Shown: positions 20,412 through 27,841 of the stretch, one piece after another | Position numbering within the stretch: position 1 is the stretch's first letter | Layout: every line of letters starts with the position of its first letter | Source of the DNA: DASRRB01 sp036732755 | GTDB taxonomy: Bacteria > Planctomycetota > B15-G4 > SIAN01 | Assembly: GCA_036732755.1 (NCBI GenBank) | Contig: DAINBU010000024.1 | Span: forward strand, 1 to 46,562 | Direction of reading: 5' to 3' | Length of the DNA: 46,562 bases | Made by a program: the position numbers and the translations under genes | The notes under the pieces: generated by a model | Database searches by the model: none | The model's input: only the letters and a program-made list of their open reading frames with translations | What the model was told of the DNA's origin: nothing

Positions 20412-21504
20412 CGGACCCACCGCCGCACCAGCCGCCACCAGCCGCGCAGCCCGAGGTCGAGCGCGCGCTCCGCGAGGCGGGCCACGAAGCCGCGCCGCAC
20501 CATCGGCGCGTGCGTCAGCGGGAGCGCCTGCAGCAGCACGCGGTCGCCGACGCGGCGCGCGCGCTGGATCGTGCGGCGCTGCGCCCGGAGCGCGCCCCAC
20601 TGCCTGAAGACGTCGCGCTTGCCGTCGACCCACGGCTTCACCAGCCCCTGCGTGAGCGCGAAGCAGAACCAGACCGCGTCGTAGGCGAGGATCCCCGGCA
20701 GGCCGAGCAGCAGCGCGCGCGTCGAGTGGTTGCGCAGCAGGAGGCGCCAGCGGTTGCGGCTGTGCAGGAAGGCGCGCCGCGCCGGGTACTCGGGCCCCTC
20801 GCGATAGGAGATGCCCGGCGTCCCCTGCCGGTGGAAGGCGAGCGCGTGCGGGAGCAGCCGCAGCCGTTCACCCCGCGCTCTCAGGCGATAGGAGAGGTCG
20901 TGGTCCTCGAAGAGGATGAAGTAGTCGAGGTCGTAGCCCCCGGCGGCGCTCACCGCGTCGCGCCGCAGGAGGAGCGCCGTCGCGATCACGGCGTCGACGT
21001 CGAGCGGATCGTCGGCGGGCCCCGGGCTCCCTCCGTCGGGCGCGAGACGCGCGAAGAAGTTGCGGAGCGTCATGACGCCGGCGTAGTGGAACGAGCCGCC
21101 GTCGTAGTGGATGCGGCCGCGCTCGTGGTCGAAGAGCGTGCGCGGCATCGTGGCCGCCGCGCCGGTCGCCTCGGCCTCCTCGTGCAGCCGTTCGAGACAG
21201 TCGCGCTCGAGGATGACGTCGGAGTCGACCTGGAGCACGTACTTCGTGCCCGCCTCGCGCAGCCCGCGGTTGCGCAGCGCGCCCGGCCCCTGGTTGCCCC
21301 CATCGCGACCACCTCGACCTCGGGGAACTCGGCGCGGACGAACGCGACGCTCCCGTCCTTCGAGTCGTTGTCGTAGACGACGACGCGCACGGGCGGCGAG
21401 GTCTGGTCGAGGAGGGCGCTCAGGCAGTCGCCCAGGTAGGCGCGGCCGTTGAAGTTGCACACGGTCGCGGTGACGTCGGTCAGTTCTGGCACGCCCCGCA
21501 TCAT
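20408..21504 (-). pseudogene. GT2 glycosyltransferase interrupted by a one-base frameshift (mutation or assembly error)
   Basis: The N-terminal part (ATG 21504; DVTATVCNFNGRAYLGDCL, VVVYDNDSKDGSVAFV, EVEVVAMG) reads in one frame to about 21298. From about 21295 the family sequence continues in another frame: NQGPGALRNRGLREAGTKYV, DSDVILERDCLE, FEDHDLSYRLRARG, ending at 20408. Adding one base in the C-run at 21296-21300 (GGGGCAAC to GGGGCCAAC) restores a 365-aa protein. All GT-A motifs are present across the join and both parts have normal codon use, so the break is recent or an artefact. The stop still overlaps the next start by 4 nt, as in the intact neighbours. The 105 bp upstream hold no gene. 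Confidence 0.8.
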
Positions 21505-21609
21505 CGGTCCGCGGCCCGTCCGCGGGCAAGCGAGGGGGACTCCTGTGCGCGCGCGGCCGATCGCCGCGACTTCGCCCGCGACGCGCCCGGAAAAACTCTC
21601 CGGTCAGCG

Positions 21610-22554
21610 TCAGCCAACGGGCAACCGGAAGTCAGGGGCTCGGCAGACCCGCCTCCGCTTCAGGCAGTAGGGCAGGTTCAGCAGCGCGTTCAACGTCGCC
21701 CTCACCGCGATCCAGAAGCCGCCCGGCGTCGCGCGCAGCGACTGGTCGAGCCCGATCGTGCCGGTCGCCTCCGACGCGTCGCCGCCCCCCGCCTGCGCGC
21801 CGAGCAGCGCCTTCCTCGCGAGATGGAGCGCCGCGCGCAGCACGTCGCTCCACGCGCAGTTCTTGAACGCGTAGAGCCAGAAGTTCCGCACGTGGTAGTA
21901 GAGGCTGCGCCGCCCCGCCTTGAGCCCGAACGGCGTCGCGTGGAACGTCACGACCTCGGGCGCGAAGAGGATCCGGCCGCCGTCGGAGAGGAGCCGCGCC
22001 GAGAGGTCGCGCTCGTTGCCGTAGATGAAGAAGCGCTCGTCGTAGCCCCCCGCGCGCAGCAGCGCGGCGCGCCGCACGAGGCTGCCGCAGCCGCGGAAGG
22101 TCGAGAGGTAGCGCTCGGCGCAGACGTCGGCGCGCGCGACGTATTCGTCGGGCATGGCCGGCTCGATCACCTGCGTGGTGACCAGCACGGTCGTCGGCGG
22201 CTCGCGGTCGAAGCGGGCGAGCAATCGCTCGACCCAGTTGGGCGGCAGGACGACGTCGTCGTCCAGGATCGCCACGAACTCCTGCGTCGCCGCGCGGAAG
22301 CCGAGGTTGAACGTCTCGCACGCGCCGAAGCGGTCGTGCGGCATCTCGATCAGGACGAGCGGCGAGCCCGGGATCGGGAACTCGGCGCGCAGCGCGGCCG
22401 CGGTGCCGTCGGTCGAGGCGTTGTCGACCACGACGATCTCGCGCGGGCGGCGCGTCTGCTGCATCAGCGCGCGCACGTTGGCGAGGACGTGCGCCTTCTT
22501 GTTCCAGCTCGAGATGACGGCCGTCACCGGCGCGTCTTGCGCGTCCGTGTTCAC
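21610..22554 (-). CDS. GT2 glycosyltransferase
   Basis: 314 aa from GTG 22554. VTAVISSWNKKAHVLANVRAL opens the domain, IVVVDNASTDGTAAAL and VAILDDDVVLPPNWVERL carry the catalytic Asp residues, and FIYGNERDLSARLLSDGG corresponds to the ED motif that binds the acceptor. YYHVRNFWLYAFKN near the C-terminus is common in GT2 enzymes of surface-glycan clusters. It overlaps the upstream PIG-L gene by 4 nt (GTGA) and is followed by 105 bp without a gene. Donor and acceptor sugars cannot be predicted from the sequence. Confidence 0.87.
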   Translation of the reverse strand: MNTDAQDAPVTAVISSWNKKAHVLANVRALMQQTRRPREIVVVDNASTDGTAAALRAEFPIPGSPLVLIEMPHDRFGACETFNLGFRAATQEFVAILDDDVVLPPNWVERLLARFDREPPTTVLVTTQVIEPAMPDEYVARADVCAERYLSTFRGCGSLVRRAALLRAGGYDERFFIYGNERDLSARLLSDGGRILFAPEVVTFHATPFGLKAGRRSLYYHVRNFWLYAFKNCAWSDVLRAALHLARKALLGAQAGGGDASEATGTIGLDQSLRATPGGFWIAVRATLNALLNLPYCLKRRRVCRAPDFRLPVG

Positions 22555-23300
22555 GGGAGTCCGTATTTCCGCAGGAGCGCCCCGAGGTCTTCGAAGAGCT
22601 CCGCGACGCGGGCGGGCGCGACGTCGAGGAACGCCTCGGCGTACTGGACCGCCGGCAGGTCGACGTTGACGGTGCGCGCGTAGCCGCCGGCGAGGCACTT
22701 GCCGACGACGTCGGTGTAGCGCAGCTGGCTCCTGAACTGCGCCAGCGCCTCGCGCTTCACGTCGATCCAGGGGGTCACGTCGAGCAGGAAGCTCGCGAGC
22801 GTCGGGTGGTTCACCTCGAAGAGCAGGAGCCGCGTCGCCGGCGCCGCGGCCGCGAGCGCCTGCGCCGCCGCGAAGCCGGCGGCGAGGTGGTCGGGGTGGC
22901 ATTCGAGCGGCGAGGGGGCGTAGGCGACGGCGGGCGCGACGCGCCGCACCTCGGCCTCGAGCCGCGCGAGCAGCGCGGCGTCGGGCGCGAGCTTTCCATC
23001 CGGGAAGCCCAGCTCGACCGACTCGCGCACGCCGAGCAGCTTCGCCGCGGCACGCGACTCGGCGCGGCGCGTGGCGACCAGCGCGTCGCCTTCGTGGCCG
23101 CGCGGATCGCCGCGCTCGCCGCCGGTGAGCTGCAGGACGTGGACCGGGTCGCCGCGGCGCGCGTGGAACGCGATCGCCCCGCCGCAGCCGATCACCTCGT
23201 CGTCGGGGTGCGGCGCGAAGACGAGCACCGGCCCGCGCGCGATCGTCGCGGGATCGATCAGCGGCGGGAAGCCGCGGGCGGCGCGGAAGGGGGCGCTCAC
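22551..23300 (-). CDS. PIG-L/LmbE-family N-deacetylase
   Basis: 249 aa from GTG 23300. VLVFAPHPDDEVIGCGGAI is the zinc-binding motif (His, Asp, Asp), and ECHPDHLAAG supplies the third zinc ligand in the usual place. The family removes N-acetyl groups from GlcNAc-type sugars, such as GlcNAc-phosphatidylinositol, GlcNAc-inositol and GlcNAc-malate. TATREAES-type spacing (TRRAESRAAAKLLGV) after the first motif is normal. It is coupled to a GT4 gene upstream and a GT2 downstream by 4-nt overlaps, so it probably deacetylates an amino sugar of the glycan made here. A bacillithiol or mycothiol role is less likely because the partner GT4 does not look like BshA or MshA. Confidence 0.88.
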   Translation of the reverse strand: MSAPFRAARGFPPLIDPATIARGPVLVFAPHPDDEVIGCGGAIAFHARRGDPVHVLQLTGGERGDPRGHEGDALVATRRAESRAAAKLLGVRESVELGFPDGKLAPDAALLARLEAEVRRVAPAVAYAPSPLECHPDHLAAGFAAAQALAAAAPATRLLLFEVNHPTLASFLLDVTPWIDVKREALAQFRSQLRYTDVVGKCLAGGYARTVNVDLPAVQYAEAFLDVAPARVAELFEDLGALLRKYGLP

Positions 23301-24616
23301 GGCGAAGGCTCGCCGGCGGGAGCGAGCGCAGCGTCGTAGAAGCCGCGCAGCGCCCGCGCATGGTCGTCGAGCCGGTGCGGCGGCGGGAGCGCGGCGCGCA
23401 TCGCCGAGAGCCGCTCCGGGTGGTCGAGCAGCTCGGCCAGCGTCGCCTGCAACGCGCGCGCGTCTTCGACCTTCACGACCCTCCCGAAGCCGGCGACGCG
23501 GCGCGGCGGCGCGCCGCGGTCGGAAACGACCACCGGCAGGCGCAACGCGATCGCCTCCTCGAGCACGATCGAGTAGGTCTCGTGCGCGCGCGACGGGAGC
23601 ACCGCGAGGTCGAGGTCGGCGGCGCGCCGCGCGAATTCGTCGAGCTCGTAGTGGCCGTGCCACGTGACCGGCAGGCCGGAGGCGCGCCGCTTCAGATCGT
23701 CGACCTCGGCGGCCAGCGGCACGCCGAACAAATGGAGCTCGACGCCGCGCCCGACGAGCGGCCGCATCGCGTCGAAGACCAGGTCGAGGCCCTTCAGGAG
23801 GTTCAGGTTGCCGAAGCAGACCAGGCGCAGCCGGCCCGGCGCGGGCCGGTGGTCGCCCGCGCGCGCGAGCTGCGCGATCTCCTCGGCCGGCAGCCCGATC
23901 GGCAGCGCGTGCATGAGCTCGCGAGGGACGATCCCGGCGCGCACGATCGTCTCGGCGTGCGCGGCCGACGGCGCGAAGGCGAAGCGCAGGCGCGCCACCT
24001 CCGCGGCGAAGCGGGCGCGGCGGGCGGCGAGCCGCTCGTAGAGCGCGGCGTGGCCGTCCTCGGGCCGCACGCACTCGACGCAGCGCTCGAGCGGCACCGG
24101 CAGGTCGCTGCCGCAGAAGAAGCCGTCGGGCCGCAGGAAGAAGAAGCGCACGCAGCCGGCGTAGCTGTCGTGGAACGTCGCGACCGCCGGGATCGGCGCG
24201 AGCTGCGCCAGCAGGTCGTCGCCGAGGTTGAACCAGTGGTGCAGGTGGAGGACGTCGGGCGCGAGCTCGCGCACCAGCTTCGCCACGACGGCGCGCGGCT
24301 GCGCCGGCCGGAAGTCGACCGCGAACGGCTCGTCGGGACGGCGGAACACGCGGAAGACCGGTGCGCCGCCGAGCTCCTCGCGGAGCTCCTCGCCGACGCG
24401 GCGCGTCTCGCTGCCGCAGACGACCGTGACTTCGAGCCCCTGCGCGCGCTGCAGCGGGACGAGCCGGGCGAGGTAGCTCTCGGTCCCGCCGCGGAACTCG
24501 GGCGGGAAGTTGTGCACGAGGTGGAGGACGCGGCGAGCCGGCGTGCGGCCGCGCGCGGCGGCCGGGGTGGCCGTCAAGGCGGGGGCATTCGCGGCGGGCG
24601 GCTCGTCTCGCACCAT
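23297..24616 (-). CDS. GT4 glycosyltransferase
   Basis: 439 aa with ATG 24616 (TTG 24619 directly before is an alternative; no ribosome site is visible, so it may be weakly translated or leaderless). A disordered Ala/Pro-rich stretch of about 25 residues precedes RVLHLVHNFPPEFRGGTESY, the GT-B opening. DVLHLHHWFNLGDDL and TFHDSYAGCVRFF follow, then the Cys-rich insert (FFCGSDLPVPLERCVEC). LRLVCFGNLNLLKGLDLVFDAM and SRAHETYSIVLEEAIALRLPVVVS form the donor half with the E-x7-E motif. It is the first glycan gene after the FG-GAP insert and overlaps the PIG-L gene by 4 nt, which suggests transfer and deacetylation of the same amino sugar. Confidence 0.86.
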   Translation of the reverse strand: MVRDEPPAANAPALTATPAAARGRTPARRVLHLVHNFPPEFRGGTESYLARLVPLQRAQGLEVTVVCGSETRRVGEELREELGGAPVFRVFRRPDEPFAVDFRPAQPRAVVAKLVRELAPDVLHLHHWFNLGDDLLAQLAPIPAVATFHDSYAGCVRFFFLRPDGFFCGSDLPVPLERCVECVRPEDGHAALYERLAARRARFAAEVARLRFAFAPSAAHAETIVRAGIVPRELMHALPIGLPAEEIAQLARAGDHRPAPGRLRLVCFGNLNLLKGLDLVFDAMRPLVGRGVELHLFGVPLAAEVDDLKRRASGLPVTWHGHYELDEFARRAADLDLAVLPSRAHETYSIVLEEAIALRLPVVVSDRGAPPRRVAGFGRVVKVEDARALQATLAELLDHPERLSAMRAALPPPHRLDDHARALRGFYDAALAPAGEPSP

Positions 24617-24754
24617 CAATAGTTAAGCATCGGTCGGGACAGTCCCCGCAACATCAAGTTGGTTGCTGGTGCGCCGATCGCAGGGCGCCACGCATGAGAT
24701 CGCCGATCGCGTCGGGATCGAGGTCTGCTTCGCCTCTGGAAGCACGGAAATCGC
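24617..24754. other. Intergenic segment upstream of the GT4 gene
   Basis: No coding signal. Less GC-rich than its surroundings. It contains the short palindrome GGGAC-A-GTCCC at 24636-24646, about 20 bp before the start codon of the leftward GT4 gene, which could be an operator or chance. A leftward promoter for the distal half of the glycan run would have to lie here; I could not find a convincing -35/-10 pair. Confidence 0.3.
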
Positions 24755-24955
24755 TCAGTAGATCGAAATCGTCTCGGGCGAGCTGTCGATCACGCCGTGT
24801 CGCCCGGCGCGCCGAGGAGCGTAGGACTGGAGTTTCAGCGTCACTCCTGCGAGGCCCGACGGCAACGTCGCGGAGAGCTCGATCTCCCTGTTCACGTCGA
24901 GCGTCCCGATCTGCACCGGCAGGAGCGCGGCAGCAAAGATCAAGCGCGTCGATTC
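24755..24955 (-). pseudogene. Remnant of an FG-GAP-protein C-terminus (truncated paralogue)
   Basis: In the minus frame ending at the TGA 24755-24757, residues LPVQIGTLDVNREIEL... GVTLKLQSYA ... SSPETISIY line up with the last ~50 residues of the neighbouring FG-GAP protein: GTLD, then P..G..TL..Q...., then S..ET followed by an aromatic residue near the end. No start codon with a ribosome site and no FG-GAP repeats precede it; only about 65 bp lie between its first recognisable residue and the stop of the complete gene. It is best read as the tail left over from a lost tandem paralogue. The alignment is by eye and low in identity. Confidence 0.5.
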
Positions 24956-24979
24956 CAGCACGCGAGTCACGAATCCGGT

Positions 24980-25000
24980 CCGCCGCGCGAAACGCGGCGG
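24980..25000 (-). terminator. Strong hairpin just after the FG-GAP gene
   Basis: Perfect 8-bp stem CCGCCGCG / CGCGGCGG with a 5-nt loop, 20 bp past the stop codon at 25020. No T-tract follows in the transcript direction, so it may stabilise the 3' end or act as a Rho-assisted terminator rather than a classic intrinsic one. Confidence 0.4.
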
Positions 25001-25019
25001 CTGCATCTCGGCTTCGAGC

Positions 25020-26582
25020 TCACTTCGTGAAGACCGTCTCGACGCCGCTTCGCACGAGCCTGCCATTCGCGTCGGAGGTGAAGGCCTGGAAGTCGAGCGT
25101 GTTCGGGCCGAAGTTGTTCGGAATCGTGCCGTTCACGGTCGCGCGACCGGCCGTGTCGAGGGTGCCGAATGCCATCAGGGTGAAGAAGGGGACGCCGTTG
25201 GCGCCGGTGAGGAACAGGGCGTAGGGATTGCCGGCAATGTACTGGCCGATGAAGAGGGTCTCCTGGAATCCGGAGTAGACGAAATTCGGACGCGCATCGA
25301 CGTACAGCGGGTGGCCGCGCCACGCGCTGACGGAGCCGATCGTGATGAACGACGAATCCTCTTCGTGCGGGGAGGAGAACACGAAGTCGGTGCGACCGTC
25401 ACCGTCGAGGTCGCCTGCGGCGGCGACAGCGGACCCGAAGAAGCAGGGACCCGGACTCGTGGATGCAAGGTCCTGGAAGTGGAAGAGCGCGCTTCCATCG
25501 CGAGTGGAATAGAGGATCGCCCCGCCATTTCCGCCGAAGTCTCCATATGAGGGCGCGCCGAGCAGGACGTCGAGGTAACCGTCGTCGTTGACGTCGCCGG
25601 CACCGCACACGGCGGATCCAAGCCCCCATAGGCGGGAAGTGTTGAGGCCCGGAGGATCTTCGGGCACGAACGACATCAACGATGAACCATCCTTCCCGGA
25701 GTAGATCACGGCGTAGCCAAAGCCGCCGGAGCGATCGTCCGCCGGTGCTCCGATCAAGATGTCGTCGAAGCCATCGTGATCGACGTCGCCGGGGATGCTG
25801 AGCGCGGCGCCGAAACGGGCCTTCTTCGTCGACGACTTGAACTCATAGAGCAGCGTCCCCGTCGCACCGGAGAAGGCCGATGCGGCACCTCCGAATCTCG
25901 CTCCGGCGCTCGAGCCCTGGTCACCGACGAGGACGTCGGGAACGCCATCGCCGTCGACGTCACCGCCGCCGCCGACGGACCAGCCGAATTCGCTCGCCGT
26001 CAATGGGCCGTTGAGCGTCCAGATCGCGCTTCCGTCGACGCCGGAGAGCACGATCGCCTGGTTCAGACCCGTTCCCGCGACGAGGTCGCACACGCCGTCT
26101 CCGTCGACGTCGCCGAGAGCGGCGATCTGACGACCGAGAGTCTCGCCGGACAACGAGCCATAGACCGTGTAAATCGCAGTACCCGACGCTCCTGAGTACG
26201 CGAACACGGCGCCTTGATTGGTCAGTAGGTTCGTCTCAAGTGGCGCGGCGACGGCAAAATCACCAATTCCGTCTCCGTCGACATCTCCCAACCCTGCGAT
26301 CGAGGTTCCGAATCCATCGGCGAAGTTCGGTGCCTGCACGGAATACACCGAGGATCCATCGGTGCCCGAGCGGACGATCACGTCAGCACCGTAGGTAGAC
26401 GCGATGTCGGCAATACCATCGCCAGTCACGTCGCCGACAATGGCAAACTGCCCGCCGACACCATGGGATGGGTCGCCCGCGATCTTCCAAATCTGCTCCT
26501 GACCCGCCGCGACGACGCACAGCGTCATCGACGCAAGCCCGGTGCAGATCGCGAAACTCACGAATCGTGGTTGATTGCTCAT
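25020..26582 (-). CDS. Secreted FG-GAP/VCBS repeat (integrin-alpha-like beta-propeller) protein
   Basis: 520 aa. ATG 26582 is preferred over ATG 26600 because GGAGGT lies 7 nt before it and a signal peptide (FAICTGLASMTLCVVAAG) starts near the new N-terminus. Seven repeats carry Ca2+-binding Asp loops: DVTGDGIADI, DVDGDGIGDF, DVDGDGVCDL, DVDGDGVPDV, DVDHDGFDDI, DVNDDGYLDV, DLDGDGRTDF. Together they would close a seven-bladed propeller. The last ~90 residues (FIGQYIAGNPYALFLTG, then GTLDTAGRATVNG and LDFQAFTSDANG) form a separate beta-rich module that I associate with planctomycete secreted proteins. Codon use is less GC-biased than in the flanking glycan genes. Role unknown; probably cell-surface or extracellular binding. 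Confidence 0.85.
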   Translation of the reverse strand: MSNQPRFVSFAICTGLASMTLCVVAAGQEQIWKIAGDPSHGVGGQFAIVGDVTGDGIADIASTYGADVIVRSGTDGSSVYSVQAPNFADGFGTSIAGLGDVDGDGIGDFAVAAPLETNLLTNQGAVFAYSGASGTAIYTVYGSLSGETLGRQIAALGDVDGDGVCDLVAGTGLNQAIVLSGVDGSAIWTLNGPLTASEFGWSVGGGGDVDGDGVPDVLVGDQGSSAGARFGGAASAFSGATGTLLYEFKSSTKKARFGAALSIPGDVDHDGFDDILIGAPADDRSGGFGYAVIYSGKDGSSLMSFVPEDPPGLNTSRLWGLGSAVCGAGDVNDDGYLDVLLGAPSYGDFGGNGGAILYSTRDGSALFHFQDLASTSPGPCFFGSAVAAAGDLDGDGRTDFVFSSPHEEDSSFITIGSVSAWRGHPLYVDARPNFVYSGFQETLFIGQYIAGNPYALFLTGANGVPFFTLMAFGTLDTAGRATVNGTIPNNFGPNTLDFQAFTSDANGRLVRSGVETVFTK

Positions 26583-26586
26583 TTCA

Positions 26587-26600
26587 GTGACCTCCGTCAC
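26587..26600 (-). promoter_or_regulatory. Ribosome-binding site presented in a small hairpin loop
   Basis: In the minus strand GTGAC-GGAG-GTCAC: a 5-bp stem whose 4-nt loop is the Shine-Dalgarno core, ending 5 nt before the chosen ATG 26582. The stop codon of the upstream small ORF (26597-26599) lies inside the stem, so ribosomes finishing that ORF would open it. The site decides the start; the hairpin is short and might be chance. Confidence 0.4.
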
Positions 26601-26800
26601 ACGCCGATCCCATCACTCTCGAATACGACATCGTCCAGCGCGGAAGGCCCCAGGCTGCCCATCGTGATCGTGAAAGAGAATGCGGTGCCGCTCACGAGCG
26701 CGAGCGAGTCGCCGGCCCCATCGTCCACGATCGCGTACTCGTGCACGTTCCCGGTGCTCAGCACGTTGCTGAACGTCTTCGAGGTGAACGTCGCGCCCAC
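26597..26800 (-). pseudogene. Small ORF, probable C-terminal remnant of a secreted protein
   Basis: 67 codons from GTG 26800 to the stop at 26597, in the same direction as its neighbours, 12 bp after the GNAT gene's stop and 14 bp before the FG-GAP start. The residues (TSKTFSNVLSTGNVHEYAIV, then FSFTITMGSLGPSALDDVVF) are Ser/Thr/Gly-rich and beta-prone, like a piece of an extracellular domain, but there is no signal peptide and no ribosome site before the GTG. It could be a real small protein; I favour a remnant because another broken tail lies on the other side of the FG-GAP gene. Confidence 0.35.
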
Positions 26801-26812
26801 GGCCGGCCCTCG

Positions 26813-27841
26813 TCAGTAGATGTCGCTGTCCCCCATCACGACGTACCAGTGCGCGCGCGCGAAGTCGAGGTCGAAGCTGTCGGTGAAGATGCGGATGCAG
26901 AGGTTGAAGCGCGACGGCCCGGGACGGAAGCCCAGGGCGGCGAGGTCGCGCCAGTGGCGATGCGGCGGCGGCGCCCACGCGAGCAGCGTGTCGAGCGGCG
27001 CCGCGCCGCCTGCACTGACCGCCGCCGCCGCGCGCGCCGCGTTCCCGAGCAGCGCCCTCCACGTCGCGATGTCGCCCGGCGCGACCAGGAAGTCGACGAC
27101 CGGCGCGATCTCCTTCCTGAAGCCGTGCCAGCCGAGTCCGTGCACGAGGAAGCCGCGCAGCGCGCCGCCCGCCGACTCCGCGCGCAGCAGCCGGTAGCGC
27201 GTCGACGGGCAGTCGGCGTAGCGCCAGTTGAGGTAGCGCGCGTCGCGGACCGCGGAGATGCCGCGGCCGGCCGCGAGCGCCGCGTCGAGCGCGTCCACCT
27301 CGCCGCCGAAGCGCTCGATCTCCTCGACGTGGATCCCCTCGGGCTCCCAGCCGCGCGCCGCGTGGAGCGGCAGCGCGAGCTCCGGCACCGGGCAGTGGAC
27401 CGGCAGGTAGCCGACCTTGGTCGTCCCGATCCGGAACGCCTGCGGATTGGGGAAGCCGTAGACGATGCGGTCGCGCTCCTTGCGGCCGTAGTGGTCGAAC
27501 CAGCGCTCCGCGAGCGTGAGGAACAGGCCGTTCTTGCGGAGCGAGCGGCGGAATTCGGGCGCGACCACCGTGTCGACCGCCTGCGCGCCGAGGTGGACCC
27601 CTTCGGGGAAGCGCCAGCGCGCGGGGATCGCGGTGTAGGTGCCGACCAGGCGGCCCGCCGACTCGGCGACGAAGGTGTGGTGGCCCTCGGGGTTGCGCGC
27701 GAAGGCCCAGTTCCACTGCGCGAGCGTGCGCGGCACGAAGTCGGGGTTGCCGACGCGGAAGACGTCGTTGAAGAGCGCGAGGATCGCGGGCTCGTCGCCG
27801 GCGCGAAACGGACGGACGGTGAAGCGTTCGTCGTCGCTCAT
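26813..27841 (-). CDS. GNAT-family N-acetyltransferase
   Basis: 342 aa, ATG at 27841, overlapping the upstream GT2 stop by 4 nt. The N-terminal half has FTVRPFRAGDEPAILALFND, the beta strand HTFVAESAGRLVGTYTAIPA and the acetyl-CoA-binding region VVAPEFRRSLRKNGLFLTL; the pyrophosphate loop is less canonical than Q-x-x-G-x-G/A. DARYLNWRYADCPSTRYRLL is a motif I know from GNAT-like proteins of polysaccharide clusters, where they probably acetylate amino sugars. The protein is twice the length of a minimal GNAT, so a second, divergent GNAT-like lobe is likely. Role inferred from context: N-acetylation of a sugar or of its precursor in the glycan. Confidence 0.78.
   Translation of the reverse strand: MSDDERFTVRPFRAGDEPAILALFNDVFRVGNPDFVPRTLAQWNWAFARNPEGHHTFVAESAGRLVGTYTAIPARWRFPEGVHLGAQAVDTVVAPEFRRSLRKNGLFLTLAERWFDHYGRKERDRIVYGFPNPQAFRIGTTKVGYLPVHCPVPELALPLHAARGWEPEGIHVEEIERFGGEVDALDAALAAGRGISAVRDARYLNWRYADCPSTRYRLLRAESAGGALRGFLVHGLGWHGFRKEIAPVVDFLVAPGDIATWRALLGNAARAAAAVSAGGAAPLDTLLAWAPPPHRHWRDLAALGFRPGPSRFNLCIRIFTDSFDLDFARAHWYVVMGDSDIY

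Noticed and set aside
22551..24616. Bacillithiol (BshA/BshB) gene pair
   Set aside because: The GT4 has the Cys-rich insert of the neighbouring glycan enzymes and lacks the recognisable BshA start; the operon context is polysaccharide synthesis.
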